From Bradyrhizobium sp. SRS-191 (GTDB taxonomy: Bacteria > Pseudomonadota > Alphaproteobacteria > Rhizobiales > Xanthobacteraceae): a stretch of 64,000 nucleotides of DNA. Below are positions 43,881 to 51,307 of this stretch, piece by piece (position 1 is the first letter of the stretch; each line of letters opens with the position of its first letter). The stretch lies in contig NZ_JANBVS010000010.1 in assembly GCF_024586915.1 (NCBI RefSeq), positions 62,001 to 126,000 of the forward strand, read 5' to 3'. A program made the translations under genes and the position numbers. The notes under the pieces were generated by a model that was given only the letters and a program-made list of their open reading frames with translations, had not been told where the DNA came from and did not search any database.

Positions 43881-44597
43881 ATGCTGCGCCGCGCCATCAT
43901 TCTGTCCCTCGTGCTGTCGTGTCTCGCGCCGAGCGTCCATCTGCATGCCGCAGAGAAAGCAGACATCGCGGCGCTGATGCCGGCTGCGATGGCCAATCTC
44001 CGCGCCGCTGCGAGCTATGCGCGCACCGGCAATATCGGTCTCGCGCAGACTGAGCTCGACGATGCCCGGCGGGCCTGGGCGAAGCTCGGCGGAGTGACCG
44101 AGCGCGCGCTGGCCCCCTATTCGGACAAGTCGCTTTCGCAGCTGATCGCCGGCGGCAACGATCGCCTGAGCAAGGCCGACGCGGCGCTGACCGCGGGTGA
44201 TGGCGCCCGCGCCGCGGCGGATATCGCCGCGCTGCGCCAGTCGATCCACGCGCTGAGGCGGGATGCGGGTGTGATCGAGCTCAGCGACTGCGTGTTCGAA
44301 CTTGCGCCGGTCATGGACGCGGTGCGCAACGTCGCGGCGCGCTTCGCCTCGACCAAAGCCGGGCCTGGCGAGGTCGTGGAGGCGGGCGCCGCGCTGCGCG
44401 CTCAGTTGCAACGCTGCAACGGCCTCGCCGCGCCCGACGTCGCGAGCCAGGCCGAATTCCGCCGCCTGATCGACAGCGCCACCGCGAGCGCAGCCGAGAT
44501 CGGCCGCGCCGCTGGTGAGGGCGATGCCGGCCTTGTGCATCGCTATGAGATCGAGCTGCAATCCTTCGTCAACCTGCTCGACTTCCGCTTCGGCTGA
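43881..44597 (+). CDS. Unknown periplasmic helical protein in the sox regulon
   Basis: 238 residues with a clear signal peptide (MLRRAIILSLVLSCLAPSVHLHA). The mature part is almost wholly alpha-helical, Ala-rich, in repeating stretches (ANLRAAASYARTGNIGLAQ; RRAWAKLGGVTERALAPYSD) that suggest a helical-hairpin bundle. Two cysteines (in ELSDCVFEL and LQRCNGL) are spaced far apart and there is no CxxCH or metal motif. AAGGA precedes the ATG. It is driven from operator site C and convergent with ccdA. I do not recognise a family; a scaffold, sulfur- or haem-binding role is possible but unsupported. Confidence 0.82.
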   Translation: MLRRAIILSLVLSCLAPSVHLHAAEKADIAALMPAAMANLRAAASYARTGNIGLAQTELDDARRAWAKLGGVTERALAPYSDKSLSQLIAGGNDRLSKADAALTAGDGARAAADIAALRQSIHALRRDAGVIELSDCVFELAPVMDAVRNVAARFASTKAGPGEVVEAGAALRAQLQRCNGLAAPDVASQAEFRRLIDSATASAAEIGRAAGEGDAGLVHRYEIELQSFVNLLDFRFG

Positions 44598-45332
44598 TCA
44601 GCCGATGGTGGCGAGCGAGGGAAAGCGCTCGAAGATCCATTGTGACATCTCCGGAATGACACCGGCGAGAAAGGCCATGCCGGTGAGGACGAGAAAGCCG
44701 CCCATGGTCTTTTCGATCAAGGGCAAATGCGGCTTGATGCCCTTCAGCATGGTCATGAACTGCCCGGTGAAGGCCGCCGCGATCAGGAACGGGATTCCCG
44801 TTCCGACCGAATAGGCCGCGAGCAGCAGCGCGCCCTTCCCCACGGTCGCCTCCGCGCCGGCCATCATCAGCACGGCCGCAAGCACCGGCCCCGCGCAGGG
44901 CGTCCAGCCGAACGCAAACGCCAGCCCCATGACGAACGCCCCGAGCAGGCCGGCCGGCTTGCGGCCGACATCGATCGTCGCGCTCCGGTACAGCAAGGGA
45001 ATCCTGAGCACCCCGAGGAAATGCAGCCCCATCGCGATGATGACGAGTCCCGCGACGATGCCGAGCTGGCCGAGATGGCCGGCGATGAAGCGCCCGAACA
45101 CGGAGGCGGTCGCCCCGAGGCCGATGAACACCAGCGAGAAGCCGGCGACGAAGCACAGCGCCGTCAGCACCGTCCGCCGCCGCTGCACCCCGCCGCCCTC
45201 GGTGATCGTGTCGGCCGCCGAGACGCCGGCCATGTAGCACAGGAAGGGCGGGACCAGCGGCAGGATGCAGGGCGACAGGAACGACAGGAGGCCGGCGGCC
45301 AGCGCAGCGCCGAGCGTGACGTCGAGATCCAT
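44598..45332 (-). CDS. soxV: CcdA/SoxV thiol-reducing membrane transporter
   Basis: 244 residues with six membrane helices. The redox cysteines are Cys22 in SFLSPCILPLVPPF and Cys146 in GWTPCAGPVLA, the CcdA signature pair. It passes electrons from cytosolic thioredoxin to periplasmic SoxW and SoxS. Its start has GGGGAGG; operator site D lies 70 bp upstream, shared with soxS. Stop codons of this gene and the unknown gene at 43881 are adjacent. Confidence 0.9.
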   Translation of the reverse strand: MDLDVTLGAALAAGLLSFLSPCILPLVPPFLCYMAGVSAADTITEGGGVQRRRTVLTALCFVAGFSLVFIGLGATASVFGRFIAGHLGQLGIVAGLVIIAMGLHFLGVLRIPLLYRSATIDVGRKPAGLLGAFVMGLAFAFGWTPCAGPVLAAVLMMAGAEATVGKGALLLAAYSVGTGIPFLIAAAFTGQFMTMLKGIKPHLPLIEKTMGGFLVLTGMAFLAGVIPEMSQWIFERFPSLATIG

Positions 45333-45400
45333 TTGTCCTCCCCGTGGCCAGTGCTGCGGGCCCCGGCCTGCACCGCAACTTCGGAAATCGCGCACTAGTA

Positions 45401-45419
45401 CATATTCGAATTTAATGAT
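45401..45419. promoter_or_regulatory. SqrR/SoxR-type operator, site D (soxV / soxS-soxR)
   Basis: CATATTCGAAT with a weak second half (TGAT at the GAAT position). The left half is identical with site C. It sits in the 120-bp divergent promoter of soxV and soxS-soxR, giving the repressor control of its own gene. Confidence 0.62.
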
Positions 45420-45452
45420 AGATTGGTCGGCAAGTCCAGAGAGGATGGTGGC

Positions 45453-45842
45453 ATGTCCGGTCAAATCACCGCTCGCAGGCTCGCAGCACTCGCCTCGGCC
45501 GCGCTCGCCGTGCTGTGCCTGTCGTCCCCGGTCCCCGCCTCCGAGCTCGTGATGTTCGAGCGCCCCGGCTGCGGCTGGTGCGCCCGGTTCAATGCCGAGA
45601 TCGCGCCGATCTATGCCAAGACCGACGAAGGGCGCGCCCTTCCCCTGCGACGGGTCGACCTCACCCAGCCACTGCCGGCGGATCTCGCGGGCATCGACCC
45701 CGGCGCCTTCACGCCGACCTTCGTGGTGCTCGACCAGGGCCGCGAGATCGGCCGGATCCGCGGCTATCCGGGCGACTCGTTCTTCTTTGGGCTGCTCGGA
45801 CGCTTCATAAATGCTACAAGCGGGACGCCGGCCCGCTCCTGA
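45453..45842 (+). CDS. soxS: Periplasmic thioredoxin-like protein SoxS
   Basis: 129 residues with an export signal (about 1-30) and thioredoxin-like active site PGCGWC (Cys40, Cys43). SoxS reductively reactivates the SoxYZ carrier in known systems. The ATG at 45453 was chosen after GAGAGG; an out-of-frame ATG is at 45444. It is 24 bp upstream of the repressor gene on the same transcript. Confidence 0.87.
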   Translation: MSGQITARRLAALASAALAVLCLSSPVPASELVMFERPGCGWCARFNAEIAPIYAKTDEGRALPLRRVDLTQPLPADLAGIDPGAFTPTFVVLDQGREIGRIRGYPGDSFFFGLLGRFINATSGTPARS

Positions 45843-45866
45843 CGGACAATCGAGGATCCCACATTC

Positions 45867-46217
45867 ATGCCGCTGCCGAAGTTGAAGGACATCGAAACCT
45901 CCGCCGAGCTCGAGCAGATGATCGAGAGGGCGCGCGAGGCCAGCGAGATGCTGAAGGCGCTGTCCCACGAGTCCCGGCTGCTGCTGCTGTGCATCCTCTC
46001 CGAAGGCGAGAAATCCGTCACCGAGCTCGAGCAGTTCCTGGGCGAGCGGCAGTCGACGGTCTCGCAGCAGCTCGCCCGTCTCCGGCTCGATCGGCTGGTG
46101 ACGACCCGGCGCGACGGCAAGACGATCTATTACAGCCTCGCGAGCGATGACGTCCGCAAGATCCTGACCGCGATCTACGACGTGTTCTGCGAGCCGGTCC
46201 GCAAGCGCCGCCGCTGA
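45867..46217 (+). CDS. soxR: ArsR-family persulfide-sensing repressor (SoxR/SqrR/BigR type)
   Basis: 116 residues: ArsR winged helix (about 30-95), recognition helix in RQSTVSQQLARLRLD. Two conserved cysteines, Cys42 (LLLLCILSEG) and Cys108 (YDVFC), match the Cys41/Cys107 pair of SqrR from memory; in that family reactive sulfur species crosslink these cysteines and release DNA. No arsenic-type CxC metal motif is present. Four candidate operators of the SqrR type lie upstream of its own transcript, soxV, soxW, soxX and the YeeE pair, so this is the regulator of the sulfur island. Confidence 0.9.
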   Translation: MPLPKLKDIETSAELEQMIERAREASEMLKALSHESRLLLLCILSEGEKSVTELEQFLGERQSTVSQQLARLRLDRLVTTRRDGKTIYYSLASDDVRKILTAIYDVFCEPVRKRRR

Positions 46218-46351
46218 ACGCTTCTTTTCGCGGCGATGTCCTCGGCCGCGCGCAACACGCGAGCGCCGGCAGCGAACGTCGCAACAGCTCTGGCTTCGCC
46301 GTCGATCCTGGCGCACAATCGCCCGGACAAGAACAAGGACATCGGGGAGGC

Positions 46352-47437
46352 ATGCTCAGTCCGTCAGCTCTGACGTTCATGTGCGGGCTGCTGGCAGGCG
46401 CCGTGCTCGGGGTCGCCGGCCGCGCTGGACGCTTCTGCACGCTCGCGATGCTCGAGGACGCGTTCTTCGGTGCCGATACGCGGCGGCTCAAATCCTTCGC
46501 GTTGGCTGCGGCTGTCGCGCTGGTTGCGACACAATTGCTCGCCAGCTTCGGCCTCGTCGATCTCTCCCGCTCGATCTACCTCACCTCCTCCATTCCGCTC
46601 GGCGGCGCCATCCTGGGCGGCCTGCTGTTCGGCATCGGCATGGCGCTGGTCGGCACCTGCGGCTTCGGGACCCTGGTGCGCATCGGCGGCGGCGACCTGC
46701 GCGCCATCGTCGTGTTTCTCGTGCTCGGCGTGTCGGCGCTGGCGGCGATGCGCGGGCTCATCGGCTTCATGCGCGTCGGCCTGATCGAGCCGCTGTCGGT
46801 GCGTCTGCCCGACGCGATGACCCAGGGCATGGACGCTCTGCTGTCGCCTGCGCTCGGGGCATACGCCCGGCCGGTCGTCGTCTCCGTCGCGGCGCTGGCG
46901 CTGGCGGCCTGGGCGCTGGCCGACGGCCGGCTGCTGAAATCGCCGCGGCTGCTGGTCTCCGGGCTTGCCGTCGGCGGCGCGGTCGCGTTCGGCTGGTTTG
47001 CCACGGGATGGCTGGGCCACGACGATTTCGACCCGGAGCGGGTCGCCTCGCTCACCTTCGTCGCGCCGCTCGGCAACACCGTGCTGTACATCGCCACGCT
47101 CTCCGGCAGCCACGCCGACTTTGCGATCGGCTCGGTCGCAGGCGTCATCCTCGGCTCGTTTGCGGCGGCGATGGTCTCGCGCGTCTTCCGCTGGGAAGCC
47201 TGCGACGACGCCCGCGAGCTGAAGCGCCACATGACCGGCGCGCTGCTGATGGGCACCGGCGGCATCCTGTCGATGGGCTGCACCATCGGCCAGGGCCTGT
47301 CGGCCTTCTCGACGCTGGCGCTGTCGGCGCCGCTGACCATGCTGGCGATCGCCTGCGGTGCGCGCCTCGGCCTCGAATATACCATGACAGGAGAATGGCG
47401 CCCGGCCGTGCGCAACCTGTTCCGGATGAGTCATTGA
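46352..47437 (+). CDS. YeeE/YedE-family sulfur transporter, full-length (second)
   Basis: 361 residues, about nine or ten membrane segments. Family cysteines in AGRFCTLAMLED, LVGTCGFGTLVRIGG and LSMGCTIGQGLSAFS. GGGGAGG precedes the ATG. It begins 134 bp after the repressor gene on the same strand and may be co-transcribed or have its own promoter. With the operon-end YeeE and the split pair, this is the third YeeE locus in 17 kb, suggesting separate carriers for thiosulfate and other sulfur species. Confidence 0.87.
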   Translation: MLSPSALTFMCGLLAGAVLGVAGRAGRFCTLAMLEDAFFGADTRRLKSFALAAAVALVATQLLASFGLVDLSRSIYLTSSIPLGGAILGGLLFGIGMALVGTCGFGTLVRIGGGDLRAIVVFLVLGVSALAAMRGLIGFMRVGLIEPLSVRLPDAMTQGMDALLSPALGAYARPVVVSVAALALAAWALADGRLLKSPRLLVSGLAVGGAVAFGWFATGWLGHDDFDPERVASLTFVAPLGNTVLYIATLSGSHADFAIGSVAGVILGSFAAAMVSRVFRWEACDDARELKRHMTGALLMGTGGILSMGCTIGQGLSAFSTLALSAPLTMLAIACGARLGLEYTMTGEWRPAVRNLFRMSH

Positions 47438-48203
47438 CGTCCGGACGCATGCTGGCGGCCTCTCCGCGTTGCGGCAAGACATCGTCACGAGCCCCTTCTG
47501 CACACTCCCTCGCCCGCGGCTCATCATCACCGCCGGCTTGGCGTCAGCGTCGGGACGCCAGGACCACAGCTTTCGCCGTCGCCTCGCTTCTTTCGTCGGC
47601 GCGGCTGTGACCCCGGCGCTTAAGAATTTGCTCTGCCATGAGACGGGCCGAAACCCGTTCAGCAAAGCGGGACAAATCACTGGCCCTGCTCTTCGGTTCG
47701 CATCACTTGGACGAGGTCACACTCGCGATATCGCGGACAAGGCCACGCTGCCAGCACGCAGGATTGCCCGAATACGGTTGCGCTTCGCAATGTCCTGTTT
47801 TTGCAACGGCGCAAAATCATCCGTGCTTATTTTGCGCAACTTTCAGTTGACAAAAAAATCAGTCACTAGCTAAATCGCAAAATCACTTTTGCATAGTTAG
47901 ATGGGCGCGCCATGTCTTGGCGTGTTACGGGTTTTATTTGCTTGGTATCTTTATTGAGCGGATATGCAGCCCCCGTTTCATACATGATCCTCGAACAGGC
48001 TATTTTGATCAGACGAAACTCCGCTTTTGCTCAGATCACTGCGTTGCGAACGAGCGAGCGACATCGCTGCTTGTCGCCTCTAGGGCGTTAGGAGACTCGG
48101 CCGAAACAATCCACTTCTTACAAGAGACTGCAGACAACTCAGGGGGCCTTTACCGTCCTTTTGTTTGCACGACGAATGTAACGTAAGCAGGTAGGAGCCC
48201 CGC
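47438..48203. other. Long, AT-richer intergenic region
   Basis: 766 bp with no supported gene. The part at about 47800-48180 is clearly richer in A/T than the flanks and may hold the promoter of the multicopper oxidase or foreign DNA. A 59-codon frame at 47912-48091 (N-terminus MSWRVTGFICLVSLLSGYAA, signal-like) lacks a ribosome site; an overlapping 89-codon frame (47917-48186) has no recognisable motif. No repeat or transposase remnant was seen. Confidence 0.4.
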
Positions 48204-50771
48204 ATGTCGTTGCCCAGTCCAAAATTCCGGCGTTTGCTCTGTGCTGCTGCTCTTGCACTCGGGTGTACGATCGCTCCAGCCAGCGCAGAAGTGGATACGC
48301 TGCCGGCTCTAAAGCAATTTGACGCTGCCGACGTCCTCGATCTGACCTTCACCATGAAACGGGAGACCGCGCCGATCACTATCGGCAAGGATGCCAGCGG
48401 AAACCCGATAGCCGTCGATGGTCTGAATACATTGACGGTCTGCAGCACGGCAGTGCCGACAGATTGCGGACAGCCCTATGTCGGCGCAGCCCTCAAGCTC
48501 AGGCCCGGCGCGACACTGAAAGTCACATTCGACAACCAGCTTGGCGGCAGCGGCGGTCCGATGGCTGCGATGTGCATGGACGAGACCGGCCCCTGGAGCG
48601 ACAGCGGAGGCTGGGCCAGCGCCGGCGGCCTCGGCAATCAGCATTTTCACGGCCTGCTCGTCCCGCCGAAGGAAGGCAAGCCTGGTGATGCGACGAAGCC
48701 GTTCGGCGACTTCATCCTGACTTGTACCTCAGGAAGCGGTGCGACGGCCCAGCGTTCCTATCAGATTGCCATACCAGCAACGCATCCGCGCGGCATCGAC
48801 TGGTTCCATCCGCACATTCACGGCATTGCCAAGCCGCAAGTCGCGAGCGGCATGGCCGGCATGATCCTGATCGACGAACCAGCCTGCTCCGATCCCACTC
48901 AGTGCAGCGTCGTACGCCCCATCCTGCTCAGAGACATCCAGCTGGTGCAGGTGCAAGACCGCGACGCGCTGCACTGGGTCAATTTCGCTGACCAGGATCC
49001 TGGATTCTGCGGTGGCCCTCCGTTTGCCGCGACCAATCTCGGCAGTTGCGCATTGCCGGAAGGTCAGTCGCTCACGACCGCCCAGTCCACGATGAAACCA
49101 GCTGCCGGGCGCTGGATATTCACGCTCAACGGCGCCCAATACCCGACGATCGTCGCCAACCAACCTCAGGTCTGGCGCGTTCAGAACGCATCGTCCAACA
49201 TCACCTATCGCTTGAGCCTGCGCGCGCTGAATCCTGCGGCGGGTGACGTCGTGGCCGACGCACCATTCGAAGTGATCTCCCTGGACGGAGCCGGGCTTGC
49301 CGGCGCATCCGGAACCGGCCCGCTGGCGCCGGAGACAAGGGAGATCCTGCTCATGCCGGGCAGCCGCGCCGATCTCAGGGTGAGACGTCCCGAGGACGGC
49401 GGGACCGGCGACCTCATCTATCAATTGGTCAACGAGTCATTCCAGGCTGGTTTCGCACCAGATGATGCCGACATCTGGCCGCATGTCGCGTTGGCCCGAA
49501 TTGTCTTCCCCGCTCCTGCGCCGGTTGCGGGCAACGCAGCACCGCCGCCTTCGACTCTTGAAACGCCGAAGCCGCTGCGGCGCGCCGGCAGGACGCCGTC
49601 ACCGGACCGTGTTCACGTCACCGTCGAGCCGAGCGAGGCGGCGGCGCTACGCGGCACGCCACTGACGCGCGCCCTGGCTTCGCGCCGGGCGTCACCTCCG
49701 GGCACCGCGCCAAGCAGCGTACCGCCGCTGCCCGAAGCGGCCCCACGCACGCCGGCGCCTTCCCTTGCGCCCATGGCGCACGGCGCGTCACCGGCAATGG
49801 TCCCTGCCTATCCAGAGTCCTCCGGTGCGCGCATGGCGCGCTGGCTGCAGGACAATTGCGACGGCTATGAGAACAGCGACGCCCGCGCGGCGATCGACGT
49901 CCTGATCGAGAGCAAGGTACCGGGGCATCATGCGATCGCCAACAAAGATCGGCATTCCCGTTATTGGCAGAGCATGCATTTCGACCCGCGCACAACGCAC
50001 CGGCGGATCTATTTCGGCATCCAGACCGACGGCGCCAACGAGCAGTTCGCGCTGGGCGAGACATTCATCTCGACCAGTCATGATCCGGACGGTCCCGAAC
50101 TGATCGAGACCGATCTCTACGGCCGTCCGATCTCGCCGAGCAACCCGGTCGTTCTGACGACCTTCAATCCTCACAAGGGGCTCTGTGCGCTCAAGCGCGC
50201 CACCGTGGAACAATGGGAGTTGGTGAACGTCTCCAAGGAAGTTCACAACTTCCACGTCCACCAGATGAAGTTCACCGTCGCAAGAGATGACAATGGACAA
50301 CCGATCATGCGTGCGCCCTCCGCACTGGATTTGGTTCAGCTGCCAGCATCGCTGCTGCTGACCGCCGGCGGCTCCCGCGCAGAACTCCAGCACGACACGA
50401 TCATCGTGCCGCGTGGTGTCACCGACTGCCGCAACGACGCCACCGGCAAGACCAGCCTGAAGTTCGTCGGCACTGTCGGTGGCGGCGCTGGAATGCACCC
50501 GGTGGAAGCCTTCATTCTCGACCGAAGCGCAGCGAACACCGCCTGTACCGGGCTGGACCGGGCGCAGCGTCCGCTGGCGCAAGCCAACGCTTCGCCCGAC
50601 GGGAGCGGCATGATCTTCGTCAACATCGCGCTGACAGGCGCCTGGCTCTCCGCGCAGCCGGATGGCAACAATGTGCTGCAGCCTGCGCGTTTCGTCTTTC
50701 ACTGTCACATTCTCGAGCACGAGGACAAAGGTATGATGCACAGAATTGCAGTTCTTGATCCATCACCGTGA
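48204..50771 (+). CDS. Large periplasmic multicopper oxidase
   Basis: 855 residues with a signal peptide (about 1-28). All four copper motifs are present: NQHFHGLL (His147/His149), WFHPHIHG (His202/204/206), HNFHVHQMKF and FHCHILEHEDKGM (Cys834 with His833, His835, His839 and Met844 in the type 1 and trinuclear sites). A Pro/Ala-rich, probably disordered insert of about 90 residues (about 440-530, with motifs like RRASPPGTAPSS) separates the second and third cupredoxin regions, and the protein is far longer than the usual 450-600 residues. AGGAG precedes the ATG. Phenol, Mn or Cu oxidation are possible; the substrate is not evident. Confidence 0.88.
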   Translation: MSLPSPKFRRLLCAAALALGCTIAPASAEVDTLPALKQFDAADVLDLTFTMKRETAPITIGKDASGNPIAVDGLNTLTVCSTAVPTDCGQPYVGAALKLRPGATLKVTFDNQLGGSGGPMAAMCMDETGPWSDSGGWASAGGLGNQHFHGLLVPPKEGKPGDATKPFGDFILTCTSGSGATAQRSYQIAIPATHPRGIDWFHPHIHGIAKPQVASGMAGMILIDEPACSDPTQCSVVRPILLRDIQLVQVQDRDALHWVNFADQDPGFCGGPPFAATNLGSCALPEGQSLTTAQSTMKPAAGRWIFTLNGAQYPTIVANQPQVWRVQNASSNITYRLSLRALNPAAGDVVADAPFEVISLDGAGLAGASGTGPLAPETREILLMPGSRADLRVRRPEDGGTGDLIYQLVNESFQAGFAPDDADIWPHVALARIVFPAPAPVAGNAAPPPSTLETPKPLRRAGRTPSPDRVHVTVEPSEAAALRGTPLTRALASRRASPPGTAPSSVPPLPEAAPRTPAPSLAPMAHGASPAMVPAYPESSGARMARWLQDNCDGYENSDARAAIDVLIESKVPGHHAIANKDRHSRYWQSMHFDPRTTHRRIYFGIQTDGANEQFALGETFISTSHDPDGPELIETDLYGRPISPSNPVVLTTFNPHKGLCALKRATVEQWELVNVSKEVHNFHVHQMKFTVARDDNGQPIMRAPSALDLVQLPASLLLTAGGSRAELQHDTIIVPRGVTDCRNDATGKTSLKFVGTVGGGAGMHPVEAFILDRSAANTACTGLDRAQRPLAQANASPDGSGMIFVNIALTGAWLSAQPDGNNVLQPARFVFHCHILEHEDKGMMHRIAVLDPSP

Positions 50772-50790
50772 GGGGAAGGCCGACTTCCCC
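50772..50790 (+). terminator. Hairpin at the end of the multicopper oxidase gene
   Basis: GGGGAAG-GCCGA-CTTCCCC, a perfect 7-bp stem starting on the first base after the stop codon. No U-run follows. Confidence 0.5.
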
Positions 50791-51307
50791 ATCATCGCCC
50801 GAGAATTGGACTCTCCACGTGCGGGAGACTCCGCACAGGTGGCGCAACGAAGCTGGGCAGAGCTGAGATGCCAGCGCCCTCTTCTGCCGCCGGCGGATAT
50901 CGGCAAGGGATGGCCAACGCCTCGTACAACTCAGACCTCCTGGACGAGATCCTTGCATCCAACCAGCTCGTTTCACGATCGTCCGGACAACGTCCTTGCA
51001 GACCAGCTGTCCGGACCCGGATATGACGCGCACCAAGTAAGTCACCTTCCACGCTACCCGATCGAGGGCGAAACTGAGTGTCGGCTGGTGCAGGATTTTG
51101 AACAGAGTCTGTTTGACTTGTTCGCTGTCGAACTTGCGGTGTGAATTGATACGACGAGCAAAAAAGTCCGCCGGCGCCACAATGCGCTCGAAATCCGCAT
51201 AGACCACTTCGAGCTCGTGACGCGTGCTTGCGAACAGGGCCTTGCACGTTTCCAACGGCCCCTCTTAGACTGCCTCCTCCGATAGAGGTTGTTGCGGGTC
51301 GGTACCG
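50791..51307. other. Intergenic region upstream of the MEDS-BTAD regulator
   Basis: About 515 bp without a convincing gene. On the minus strand a frame beginning METCKALFASTRHELEV at 51255 reads as soluble-protein-like for its first ~100 codons and then loses character as it runs into the end of the multicopper oxidase; it could be a decayed gene divergent from the regulator. It has no clear ribosome site. The regulator's promoter should lie near 51240-51300. Confidence 0.35.

Noticed and set aside
46364..47680. Minus-strand frame of about 440 codons over the YeeE gene
   Set aside because: Asp/Arg/Gln-rich shadow; the plus-strand membrane protein with conserved Cys is the real gene.
47912..48091. 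59-codon frame with a signal-like N-terminus
   Set aside because: No ribosome binding site and no known family; kept only as a note for the intergenic region.
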